Shown here in pieces: positions 1-10,045 of a stretch of 25,865 bases of DNA. The position numbers were made by a program, and so were the translations under genes. How positions within the stretch are numbered: the stretch's first letter is position 1; each line of letters begins with the position of its first letter. The DNA is from Ophiosphaerella korrae (lineage: Eukaryota > Ascomycota > Dothideomycetes > Pleosporales > Phaeosphaeriaceae): positions 1 through 25,865 of the forward strand of contig JALNQF010000501.1 in the NCBI GenBank assembly GCA_028456385.1, in the 5' to 3' direction. A model generated the notes under the pieces. That model ran no database searches, was not told where the DNA came from, and was given only the letters and a program-made list of their open reading frames with translations.

Positions 1-2170
1 TTCCTTAGATTTATTATTAAACTAGGAAAAATTAAGATTAACCTAGAAAAGATTAGATTAATTAACAAATAGCTAATACTAAGAAACTTAAAAGAGGTAT
101 AATAATTTTATAGGCTAGCTAACTTTTATAGAAAGTTAATAGTAAGATAGTCTAAAGATATAGAACTAATAATAAAACTTATAAAAAAAGATACACTATT
201 TAAATAGATAAAAGAATATAATAAAGTATTTAAGAAGATTAAGAAGAAGTTTATAGAAAACCTAGTTATTAGAATATATAACCTAGACCTACTAGTAATA
301 GTAAAAATAGACGTATCTAGTTTAGTCTATAGAATAGCAGTAATACAAGAAGACTTAGAGACTAAGAAAGAATATTTAGTTAAATACTTCTCTAAGAAGA
401 TAAAAATAGTAGAACTTAATTACTTAATCTATAACAAAGAAATACTAGTAATCTATAAAGTATTTAAATAATAGAGAATATACCTATAAGGAGTAAAATA
501 CTAGATAAAGGTCTATATAGACTATAAGAATCTTATAAGATTTATAATAAATAAGGAGTTATTATAATACTATACAAGATAGTAGGAATTCCTATTAATA
601 TTTAATATAGAAATTATATATACAAAAGAGAAAGATAATTAGTTTATAGACGCCCTTAGTAGAAGACTAGACTTATAAGAAGAAGTAAACGCTACTAGTA
701 TAGTTCTAGTTAAGAATAAAGAGGGATACTTAATCCTAAATATACCTAAAATAGCTGCAACGCTTAAAAGAATAAGTAGTAAACTAGATAAATAGATTTA
801 GAAAATAATATAAGAAGTATCTAAAAAAATATAAAAACTAGAAATCTAAGAAGGACTTATATAAGCTTATAGAAGAATATATATTCTAAAAAAGATTTAA
901 AGAGAATTTATAAGATAATTCTATAAATTACTAGTATATAGTTACTAAGGTATTAATAAAATATTAGATAGACTTCTAAAAGACTACTATATCTTAAAGA
1001 TAAGATAACTAGTAATAGAAGTACTACAAGACTATATAGAATACTATAGAAATAAATATAATAGATACGTAGTATATAGAATACTATAACTAATAGAAGT
1101 ACTAGAATAACTATAGAGAGTTATTATAATAGACTTTATTATAAAGCTACTAAAGTCTAAGGACTTAATATTAGGGATTAAATATAATAGAATTTTAATA
1201 ATAGTAAATAAACTTATAAAATATATATACTTTAGACTATATAAAGAGAAAAGTAGGATAGAAGTTACTATATACTAAGTTCTAGGAACTATAATTAGCT
1301 AATATAGACTACTAGATAAGATTATTATAGATAGAGATATACAATTTATATTAAAACTATAGGGAACGATAATAGTACAATTAGGAATATAATACACGAT
1401 GTCTATAGTATATTATCTATAGATAGATAGATAATTAGAATAAATAAATTAGATAGTAGAGTAATATTTAAGATACTACCTTAATTATAATTAAAATAAC
1501 TAGGTATAGCTACTACTTATAGTATAGTTAGTATACAATAGCGTAAGGAATATAGTAATAAGAGTATTACCCTTTTTTACAAACTATAGATTTAAGCCTA
1601 ATATATATTAGATACTAAGAAATTAAATATCTTAGTCTCTAAGAGGAGAAAACTTCGCTAATAGACTTAAAGATATATATAATTAGCTAAGACAAGATAT
1701 AGAATTCTTGTATAATTATATAGCTAAGTACTATAATAAAAAGTATAAAAGAAGACCTTAATTTAAAGAGAGAGAAAAAGTATAGTTAGTATAAAAAAAT
1801 ATTAAGAGTAAATAACTAAGCTTAAAACTAGACTATATTAAGATAAGACTATATAAAATTAAGAAAGAAGTTATACTAGTTATATTTAAGTTAAAGCTAC
1901 TAAATAAAATAAAGATATACCTAATATTTTATATAGCCTTACTAGAATAAGTACTATAAAAAGTAGAACTACTAGTATATAAAGTAGATATATATAGAGA
2001 ATAAGAAGAATAAGAAGTTAAGAAAATCTTATAGTACTAGTTCTATAATAGAAGAAACTACTACTTAGTAGAATAGATAGAAATAAATAAAAAAGGATAA
2101 CTATAAGAAAAAATATAGGAACTAGAGGATAATCTTAATTACTCTAAGAAACTAGAGGACTACTAAAATT
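1..2170 (+). mobile_element. Ty3/gypsy chromovirus, 3' part of pol (RT end, RNase H, integrase, chromodomain), RIP-decayed
   Basis: The + strand keeps a recognisable gypsy pol broken by many TAA/TAG codons. Around 385-470 it reads KYFSKKIKIVELNY then NKEILVIYKVFK, the RT/RNase H junction. At 649-666 it reads DALSRR, the end of RNase H. Around 910-1080 is the degenerate zinc-binding part of integrase, followed by IDFIIKLLKSKD near 1130 and DRDIQF near 1330, both parts of the integrase core. About 2008-2160 resembles a chromodomain (KKIL..., NRRNYYLVE), as in chromoviruses. The 5' part lies outside the window. It is the same family as the minus-strand element at 19540-25865. Substitutions are mostly C-to-T and G-to-A, so it is inactive. 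Confidence 0.9.
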
Positions 2171-2819
2171 AAAACTCTCTAGACTACCTTATAGTAAACT
2201 AAGAAAATTAATACTACTAGTGCTAAATAAAGAGGCGTTAGGAACGTCTAATATAATAGGAGCTAGAGTAACCTAAACTATATCCTTAAGGTCTATCTTA
2301 GCCTCTAAGGCGTAAAACTATTTAGATAATTTAGTATTATTATAAGCTTTTATCTTATAAAGACACTTAATATAAGAATAAATATTTACTAACTTATAAA
2401 GAGTTAGCTTATATTTAGCCTTAGCTTCTATAAGCTATAATAATAGTATCTCTTAAGCCTAGTTAATAGCTCGCCCTATACAACTTAGTAAGAGGAGACT
2501 ATATAGAAATTAAACACTTATACTTAGTAAGAGAAATACTAGATAGTATATACTTATATTAAATATTAGTAGAGATATACTTATTATAGTACTTACTATC
2601 CTTTAAAGATATAAGATAAGTAAGTCTTAACTAAGCGTAATAGGTATAAGGAAATATTTTAACCTTATTACAAGTAATATAAGTAATAAAAAGAAGTTTA
2701 TTGTAATTAGAACGTAAAGATATAGAAAATAATAAAGAATTAGAAATAAACAAGGAAATAGGACTAATAACCTTAGGCCTAAGAGAGAGAAATAAGAACC
2801 TACCTAGAGAAGGGAATAG
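2171..2819 (+). mobile_element. 3' tail of the left chromovirus, between chromodomain and LTR
   Basis: This stretch aligns without obvious large gaps to the reverse complement of about 19983-20650, the same tail in the right-hand element. In the element's sense it has no convincing frame. On the opposite strand (about 2225-2560) it holds the decayed version of the antisense frame described at 20332-20664, with recognisable segments EAKAKYKLTL, KIKAYNNTKLSK and ALEAKIDL. The left copy is more heavily mutated than the right one. Confidence 0.75.
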
Positions 2820-3313
2820 TATTATAGCTATAACAAGAGAAAACTAATTTAAACTAATTAGCCTTACTATAGACAATAATAATATACATAACCTATAGGG
2901 AAACAAACTAGATTAGGAGATTAATTATAATAGAGATATGTAATAAATTTGTAATTTATAATCTTAGTAAATATAAAGTATAAAGCTAAGTACGTAATAA
3001 ATTTATAATTCGCGATCTTAGTAAATATAAAGTATAAAGCTAAGTATGTAATAAATTTATAATTCGCGATCTTAGTAAACACGAAGTATAAAGCTAGCTA
3101 AGAAGCCTAGGTATATAGTTAGTAGTAATGCGTATTATTAGGATAGTATCGGTAATTTAATCCTCTAACTAAGGAACGCTAATATAAGATAGTTATAAAA
3201 TATCTACTATTATTTATAGTTATTATAGATCCTAATATAAGCTTTATTATTACCTCTTAATCTACTAACTCTCTAGATAAGTACCTATAGTTAATAATAG
3301 GTAGCTTATTATA
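2820..3313 (+). repeat. 3' LTR of the left chromovirus (494 bp)
   Basis: The boundaries come from comparison with the inverted copy at 19540-19982. The element-sense start TGTTATAG has become TATTATAG, and the expected end ATTACA reads TTATTATA at 3306-3313. It is about 51 bp longer than the 443-bp right copy because it holds one more internal tandem unit. The 5' LTR is outside the window. Both ends show the TG-to-TA and CA-to-TA changes expected of RIP. Confidence 0.75.
2940..3101 (+). repeat. Three 54-bp tandem units inside the LTR
   Basis: Units lie at 2940-2993, 2994-3047 and 3048-3101, each starting GTAATAAATTT and containing CTTAGTAAA then AAAGCTA. The third diverges at its end. The corresponding place in the right LTR (about 19765-19865) carries about two units. 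Two of the three units keep TTCGCGAT, showing that CpG survives while CpA is lost. Confidence 0.85.
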
Positions 3314-5145
3314 TATAAAGTCTTCTTTAGAAGCTATATCTACGTACTTAGTATATTATAAAGGTAATAAGCCTTCTTTAGAGCTAATTAGGCTACTTTA
3401 GCTTATATAGCTTACTAAATACGCGTATATATTACTCTATAGACTATATATTATTTAGTTAAACTATTTAGTATCTTTTATACGTACTAGTTTAAACTTA
3501 AGTATATTTTTAGCCTTCTTACTTTAAAGGAGTACTCTCTTAGTACTATAGCTTATTTTAAGTTAATAGTTATTAATCTAAAGTAAACTAAAGTATATAT
3601 TATACTTTTTAGTATCTATTACTATAAATATTAACTAGTATATCTATATACGCCTATATATATCTATAAAAGTAACGTCTACTATTATATTACTATATAT
3701 ATTTAACTCTTTTATATTTACGCCTTTTACTATTATATTAAGTAAAAGAGTAATAAAGAAGCTCTATTCTTTTACTACTATATCTAATAAAAAGTTAAGT
3801 TATAACTCTTTATTTATTATAGCTTTAAGCTATAGTGCTATACTTATTACTACTTTAATTATTAAGAAATATCTTAGCTTTATATAAGTAGTATTATAGA
3901 AAGAACTTAAGTCTTTTTTTTCTTCTAATAAAGCTACGTAGGCTATAAAGTAAGAGATTAGTTTTTATAGTTTTTTTCTTTTTCTAGCTTAGTTAGAGCT
4001 ATACTTAATATTTATTTTTTAGACTTTATATAATTAATAATCTTATATATAAGTCTTTATAGTTAAAATATATTAAGAGCTAGTAATTTATTTTATCTTT
4101 ATACTACTTAGAATTAGCTAAGTTATTTTATACTAGTTAATCCTACTTTACTTTTTTTTAAAGTTTTTTTATCTCTCTTTAACTTTTACTAGTTTATTTA
4201 GTAGTTCTTCTTCTTTTTTTTAGCTTCTTTAGTTTATAATAGTTACGTTTACTCTTTTATATATAGCTAGCGTTAGTATATAATATTAGCTTACTCTTTT
4301 ACTTAAGTAAGTATTATTAGCTTTTCTAGTAAAAGAAGTACTAATTAATTCTATATTACGTATAATAGTACCTCTCTATACTCTAATACCTATAGCTCTA
4401 GAGTTTAGCCTAGTAACTCTTTTTAAAGTAAGTATATATACTCTAGTAAGTTTATTAAAGATTATTTATATTACTACTTATAGTTCTTTAAGGTATAGTA
4501 AGCTTATATTATATATTTAATAGGTATTCTAAGTATATTTAGTATTACTACCTTTAAATTAGCTTAATTTAGTACTTATATAAAGGTAAGACTTTACTTA
4601 CTTTTATAGTAAGCTTTTTAAGTTAATTTTAGTAGTTTAGAGAAGTATTTAATACTAAATTCTACTTTTTAGACTTCTATAGTAAAGTATAAAAGAGACT
4701 AAAGAAAATAACTTTTATAGTTTTTTTCTTAGTAGTTATATTTTATTCTATTTTTCTTTATAAATATTTATAGAGGTTCTAGTTATAGTAAATTTATAGC
4801 TAAAGGTTAAGTTTAACTAAGTAAGCTAGTAGTAAGAGTATTTATTCTAACTACTAATTACTTTTTTACTTTATATTAAGTATAAAGCTCTCTTAGTATC
4901 TATACTTCTTTAAAGTTATAGGCCTCTTAGTACTATATATAGAGTTCTTCTAACTCTAAAGTAATATTACTTTAAGTTAGCTTAGATTAGCCCTATTTAC
5001 TTTATAGTATATTAGTAATATAACTTCTTTTATCTCTTTATACGTACTATACTAAAGATAGCTTATTACTTTATACTATCTCTATAGTAAGTAGTATTAT
5101 AGCTATTAGTTTTTCTAGTAAAGTAGACTAGCTATAGTATAGTAG
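3314..5145. other. AT-rich, RIP-saturated repeat DNA, family not identified
   Basis: There is no open frame of useful length. On the - strand, allowing TAA/TAG as former Gln/Trp, stretches look protein-like: about 4720-4950 gives LELEELYIQYQEAYNF and later RELYTQYKVKKQLVV, and about 4250-4400 gives further charged segments. These could be the gag or first ORF of another retroelement, perhaps the internal part of an element whose LTR is the repeat at 5146-5387. I recognise no catalytic motif. Homology cannot be judged by eye because nearly every C before A is mutated. Confidence 0.4.
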
Positions 5146-5387
5146 TAAGCTTTCTATTATAATAGTATTTACTAATATAATATAAGTAGAGTAATTATAA
5201 TATTATAAGTAAGTTACTAGTTAGTTAAGAGTATTATAGTAAGAGTATAGAGAGTTAAGTTATAGTAAAAGGTATAGTAATAGATAGAGTAATTACTAAC
5301 TACTTAGTAATTCCTTTAAAGGGCTTATATACCTTTTCCTTAGAGCTAACTACTTTAGGCTAACTTAAGATAAAGTAGTTCCTAATA
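5146..5387 (-). repeat. Short LTR-like repeat, copy 1
   Basis: This aligns in direct orientation with 6807-7065. Shared blocks include ATAATAGTATTTACTA, AATATAAGTAGAGTAA, TAATTACTAACTAC, AATTCCTTT and AGGGCTTATATA. In copy 2 the right end is CTTCTAACA, the complement of TGTTAGAAG, so the repeat starts with TG on the - strand, like an LTR. Here that end reads CCTAATA. It abuts the gypsy gag remnant that starts near 5392, as if it had inserted into that gag. Confidence 0.6.
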
Positions 5388-5391
5388 ATTT

Positions 5392-6010
5392 AAGCTTTTT
5401 AAGCTTTTTTTTTACTTATTAAGTAATATCTATATCTTTAAATACTACTTTTATTTATTATATAAAGTATTTATAACTTCTAAAAATAGCTATTATTTTA
5501 TCTTTTTTTATTCTTAGCGCTTATATAGTATAGTCTATTTAGTAAAGTTTAAACTATTTTATTATATTTTCTTTAAAGTATATTCTAATATAAGTAACTT
5601 TTTTTTCTTCTATATTAAAATATAATACTTAAATATCTATCTAAAGTTATACTAATACTAAAAAAAGTTTTAAATTTTTTTATTCTATTAAACTTATTAA
5701 GAATAGGTATTTTAGGTAGCTTCTTTATTATACTTATTTTTAACTTCTTAGTAATCTTTTCTATTTAATTTTATCTAGCTATAATAGCCTTAATTTCGGC
5801 TTTATTCTACTTAATATAGTTTTTTAGTTTTTTATTCTATATTATTAAAGTATTAATTAATAGTTATATACTCTCTTTATTAGGAATTAAGTTATTTATA
5901 TTTAACTTAACTACTTTCTAGTTAGTTATATCTAACTTATAACTACTTAGAAGTACTTTACTTTTTTTTTTACTTATACTTTACTTCTCTTAATAACTAA
6001 ATTAGTAAGG
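5392..6010 (-). mobile_element. Gypsy gag remnant on the - strand
   Basis: The sequence aligns with about 25487-25860, the gag region of the right-hand element, over several hundred bases. Examples are AAGTAATATCTATATC against AGGTAACATCTATGTC, and TCTATCTAAAGTTATA against TCTATCTAGAGTTATA. It lies directly inside the LTR at 6011-6466 in the order expected for LTR then gag on the - strand. The rest of the element is missing to the left, where the repeat at 5146-5387 begins. Almost all differences from the right copy are C/T and G/A transitions, alongside family-level divergence. Confidence 0.7.
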
Positions 6011-6466
6011 TATAATAGTATTACTTATTATTAACTATAAGTAACTTCTTTAGAAAGTAGTTATAGTAGATTAAAAGTTAATAACTTAAGTATAAGAGTA
6101 ATTATATAATAGACTATAAATAATAGAGTAATATTTTATAATATTAATATATTATTACTTATAGTTAATAATTAAATTATTAATACTACCTTAATAATAT
6201 ATATTACTACTACTTATATAACTATACTAATCTATTAATTTTTTACTTATATCTAGTCTTAGTAACTATAGATTTATAGATTACTAATATTTTAATCTAT
6301 AATTAATTCTTATCTATATACTTTATAGATTAAAGGATTATATTATATATTTTAATTATAAGTAGTTTTTTAATCTAGCTTATTACTCTACTTATCTTAT
6401 ACTTTATTAGTACTTAAGTTAAGACTAATTAGTTTTATTATAACTTCTCTTATTATACTTATAATA
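6011..6466 (-). repeat. 5' LTR of a second gypsy family, heavily RIP-mutated (456 bp)
   Basis: It aligns end to end with the GC-richer LTR at 18650-19092. The left end TATAATAG matches TGTAACGG, ACTTAAGTTAAGACTA matches ACTTAAGTCAGGACTA, and the right end CTTATAATA matches TCTATAACA. The gag remnant on its left makes it the 5' LTR of a minus-strand element. The pair gives a clear before/after view of the mutation process. Confidence 0.75.
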
Positions 6467-6806
6467 ACTAAGCTAACTAGAGTACTATACTAGCTTAAGT
6501 AAGTTAATTAATTAATTCTAAGTATATTTAGAATCTATAGCTAACTTACGTATATACTTCTATATATATCTAATAAAGTAATATTAGAATAATCTAGAAA
6601 AGTATAAGTATATATCTATAATATAATACTTATAATAGTAGAGTTAGTATATAATAAAGCTTAGAGTATATATATAAAGAGATTTCTATAACTTACTATA
6701 AAAAAATATAATAGTTTCTTTTTAATCTTTATTATAGATATTTTATTATATACTTTATAGATTTAAGTAACTATTAAAACCTACTTTAAATCTAAAACGT
6801 ATAGTT
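6467..6806. other. AT-rich repeat-derived spacer
   Basis: These 340 bp between a gypsy LTR and the second short LTR-like repeat have no reading frame or motif I can recognise. They may be internal sequence of the element ending at 7065, interrupted by the gypsy insertion, but I could not match them to the region left of copy 1. Confidence 0.35.
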
Positions 6807-7065
6807 ATAAGCTTTTTACTATAATAGTATTTACTAGTATAATATAAGTAGAGTAATTATAATATTAAACTAAGTTACTTAAAGCTAAGCTAAGTTACTA
6901 GTAGGTTAGGGGACGCTATATTAGTAGTACAAAGGATTAGGTTATAGTAAGTAGTAAATTAATAGGTAGTGTAATTACTAACTACCTAATAATTCCTTTG
7001 AAGGGCTTATATACTATTCTCCTAGGGCTAGCTGCTCTAGACTAACCCGAGATAACGTAGCTTCT
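6807..7065 (-). repeat. Short LTR-like repeat, copy 2, at the left edge of the gene island
   Basis: This is the direct copy of 5146-5387, less mutated at its right end. On the - strand it begins TGTTAGAAG, and about 55-75 bases in it contains GTATATAAGCCC, a plausible TATA box, as in Ty1/copia or gypsy LTRs. Base composition changes sharply just beyond 7065, so this repeat marks the euchromatin-like border. The far end (near 6807) is uncertain, and no target-site duplication could be assigned. Confidence 0.6.
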
Positions 7066-7263
7066 AACAATTTGTTAGAATTCTATTCTAATACATTGTG
7101 CAGCTCGAACAAGAATTAGTACACTCCCTAAGGGAAATTTAGACGTCTTATTAAAAAAAATCTAGGTATTGAATGCTAAAGTCCGCTTACATCTATATTC
7201 GCCTAGAACTATCTAGCTATCTACTAGACGATATCTCCTTGCCTCTACTATACTTACCTCGCC

Positions 7264-9188
7264 CTACAAAAACACCTCCAGATCAAATTCGAGCGTACTA
7301 ACCGGGTACCTGTCTTCATTAGCCCTTGCCACGAATAAGTCAGCGCAACACATACGGCAACTCAAACTTGCCCAACACGCCCGGATGCAATATCCCAAAC
7401 ACACCAATCATCTTCGCCCCCCCACCAAGATTGACTTTAACAGCCGCGGCGTGGCCGGGGAGGAAGGTCGGATCTACCACAACCACAACCACATCGTCAG
7501 TCATAATCTCGTTACTATCAGGGGCGCATACGTACCGTCGACCTCCTCAATCCAGTAGCCCACCCCACCATTTTGCCCGTCTTCGCGCGCAAGAAACGTG
7601 CACCGCAACATGAGCATAATGCGATCCAACAAGCCATGCACCTGTTCAAACCCACTTGTCTTGCCCATAATTGCCGCGCCAAAATGGCGCTCATTCCTAC
7701 TCTTTCTTTCCTGCACCATGTCCACGACGCCGACGTCGCTGACTTCAAACACTTTGATCGGCACGGCGTGATGTTTGTTCGAGTTGATAGTTTTCAGCAG
7801 GCCTGGGAGGAGAGAGGTGCGCACAATCTGGTACTCTGCTGTTTTGGGGTTCGCAAGCGTGATGGCCTCGCCCCCATCTTTGCGATTCAGCCATTTGAAA
7901 TTCTCGTCGTGCGAGCACAGGATGAGAGGTAGTACCTCCGTCCACCCTGCGGCCGCGGCCTCGAGGCGCGTGATGTCTGCGAGCTTATTGATTGGTAAGG
8001 GTGCGGAGACGGCGGCAGTTTTGTTGGGGTAGATGCGGGGCAGCTTGTTGAAGCCGTAGGCGATGGCGTAGTCTTCTATGATGTCTGCTTGGTGGAGGAT
8101 GTCGGCGCGGGTGATTGGGACTGATACATTTAATATGTTCTTGTCGGAGGGGGATGGTGAGACGTCGTGGCCCATCCGCGACAATAGCTTTGATATTTCT
8201 TCTGGAGAGAGAGAGAGGCCGGTGACTTGGTTGAGGTAGTCTACCTCCGCTTGCATCTCTCGTGGGGCGAGATTCGGTGACTTTCTTGACTCGTTGTTAT
8301 GTGCGGAGTTGATTTGGATTGGCTCTATTGACGAGGCGTAGCCGCCAAACATGGCAACTAACATGTGGTTGACAATCTCTACCTTGGTCTTGTCCAGCGC
8401 CGTGATTTCGATGAAGACATTCTTCGTCTTGAGCGTTATCTTGCTATGATCGCCATTGATAATCGGAGGTAATGACAGAACGGTCCGGTTTGAGTCGTAA
8501 ATGACTGGGTATACGGGCGAATCGCGAATGATGTGGAGGAAACGGCTGAGGTGCTTGTCTTTCTACACATAATTAGACATTACCTCGGAGCGACTTTGTA
8601 ACTTACGTCGTAGAACTCGATGAGCTGCTTGCCATTCATCTTCTGTGTCTGATTCAATGGAACAAACTCAATCTGCTCAGGCGGCAGCGCTTCGTATGAA
8701 AAAGGCCCCTTGATCGTATCCAAGTCGTGGGTGCCAATAGAAACCAACGTCCGTTGCCTCGCAAGGTTCGCGTGAAGCTTATCCTGCAGCGCAATGAAAG
8801 ATTCGTATCGTTCTTGGGTGAAATCAATATTCCGCAATATCACGCCAGAGCACAATGGCCGAATCTGCGCCGTCTCTTCCTTGATATTCAAAACCTGCAG
8901 CTCCCCATCCTTGGGCGCAGTCAGCGTCCATTTTGGCAGCTTCTGCTGCTCCAGGAAGACCTTCAGGTTCAAGGCGATGCCCTCGAAACATAACATGTCA
9001 TATCTGTTTGCCGGGATCTCAATCTTGAGTTGCGGTGGCTGTGCCAGGTCTTCGGGCTTGGTGCTCTGACTTGTGTCCTCGTCCAACTCGATGCCGAATT
9101 CGAAGCATAACTCGTCGAACTCTTCGGTTGTATAGGTGCGGCCGAGTTCGCGGAAGAGTGCGGCTTTGTCGACGGCTATCGTGGGCAT
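7264..9188 (-). CDS. FRS1: Phenylalanine--tRNA ligase beta subunit, cytosolic (4 exons, 590 aa)
   Basis: This is the beta chain of the alpha2-beta2 enzyme that charges tRNA-Phe in the cytosol. Exons: 9188-8607, 8562-7536, 7473-7356 and 7309-7264. The introns (44, 62 and 46 nt) start GTAAGT, GTACGT and GTATGT and end in AG. The joined frame is 590 codons plus TAG, close to the usual family size. The N-terminus has the family signature [15 protein letters not shown] (24-38), then [10 protein letters not shown] (61-70). B3/4-type residues include IGTHDLD (151-157) and [12 protein letters not shown] (226-237). The B5 region is about 298-370, with [13 protein letters not shown]. The synthetase-like core fills the rest, with DPTFLPGH spanning the second intron. 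Splicing restores the conserved tail [12 protein letters not shown] and final LEVFL. The start is the ATG of [12 protein letters not shown], matching the family start. It lies downstream of MKK1 on the same strand, and no lesion is visible. The alpha subunit is not in this window. Confidence 0.96.
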
Positions 9189-9405
9189 TTTGCGAGGGAC
9201 GCGCGGAAAGCGACTTGGAGGACTCTCTCAGTGTCTTGGAGGGGTAATGGAGGGGTCGTGGTGGGGTCGTGGTGGGTGGTATATTCGTTGTCGCGGTTCC
9301 TCGTGCGCTTGGTGGCTCAATTACGAGGGTGGTTGGTCTAACTATACCAGCTGCTTCTTGCTCTAGGCAGCCAGCCTTGTGACGCAGTGTCAGACCGGAG
9401 AGAGA

Positions 9406-9516
9406 GACTGCCAAAATATATTTGGTATGACTCCAACCTCAGTTCCGCCGGAGAAATCGGCGGACCGCGTTCGGCGCTAGTGAGCGCGGGTCTTACACGC
9501 GACTACCAAAATATAT
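9406..9516. repeat. 16-bp direct repeats (GACTRCCAAAATATAT) enclosing a GC-rich hairpin
   Basis: GACTGCCAAAATATAT at 9406-9421 recurs as GACTACCAAAATATAT at 9501-9516, one mismatch. Between them are 79 bp with a perfect 7-bp inverted repeat, TCCGCCG (9444-9450) and CGGCGGA (9458-9464), around a 7-base loop. It lies 220-330 bp upstream of the FRS1 start. It could be paired regulatory sites or a tiny insertion with a target duplication; the sequence alone does not decide. Confidence 0.6.
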
Positions 9517-9695
9517 CCCAATTAGGCTGATCTGACTATTGCTAAACCTCATGATTTTCCAGTAAATTATCTTGAGCGACTTTTCAACATCGCTATATGC
9601 AACAACCATCAAACTCATCCAACAAACCCACAGCGCATAGATGAAAACGCCAGCCAATGCCTCATGGTGAAACCGTGCGTGATGGAATGAAAGCA

Positions 9696-9698
<3 letters not shown>

Positions 9699-9734
<36 letters not shown>
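9699..9734. repeat. Hexanucleotide microsatellite (CAGCAA)6
   Basis: There are six perfect CAGCAA units, followed by CAACAAC. It is probably untranslated. Confidence 0.95.
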
Positions 9735-9736
<2 letters not shown>

Positions 9737-10045
9737 ACACATCCCTCCATCCCTTTGCCGATAGTGACCATGAAGAGATTCATCCCATCCAAGAAAAGAA
9801 ACGTCAACAGCCGCTCAAAATCGCCCCATGCTCGTATTCAAGTTTGTTAGCGTTGCATGCGTTTTTGCTGAAATGTTGTACCAGCCCTTAGTCTAATGCC
9901 CTGCACATAGCCCGAGGATATCCGTGAGAAAAGGTGAGACTGCGTGGTGAAAAGAGGGAGAAGTTTGGTGGGAAGCAAGGTGGGAAGCGAGGTGGGTGGG
10001 ACGTGAGGTGGGAAGCAAGATGGGGGAGGGGGGGAGGAGATGGGT

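Larger units (their letters stand above)
9189..10045. other. Intergenic region between MKK1 and FRS1 (MKK1 3' flank, FRS1 promoter)
   Basis: No convincing gene is present. A 104-codon minus-strand frame at 9493-9807 owes its Val-Ala stretch to the CAGCAA microsatellite and resembles nothing I know. The region holds that microsatellite, a purine-rich G/A stretch (about 9945-10040) just after the MKK1 stop, and near FRS1 a 16-bp direct repeat bracketing a hairpin (listed separately). No TATA box is evident close to the FRS1 start. Confidence 0.6.

Noticed and set aside
2940..3101. Possible CRISPR array from regularly repeated units
   Set aside because: Units are contiguous 54-bp tandems with no spacers, inside an LTR of a eukaryotic element.
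7573..7932. Plus-strand frames opposite FRS1
   Set aside because: Antisense shadows of a well-supported gene with no independent domain evidence.
9422..9500. Possible tRNA or tRNA-derived SINE between the direct repeats
   Set aside because: No A or B box spacing and no cloverleaf could be drawn; only one 7-bp hairpin.
9493..9807. 104-codon minus-strand frame with a hydrophobic Val-Ala run, like a small membrane protein
   Set aside because: The run is just the CAGCAA microsatellite translated; there is no conserved motif, and it lies between the MKK1 stop and the FRS1 promoter.
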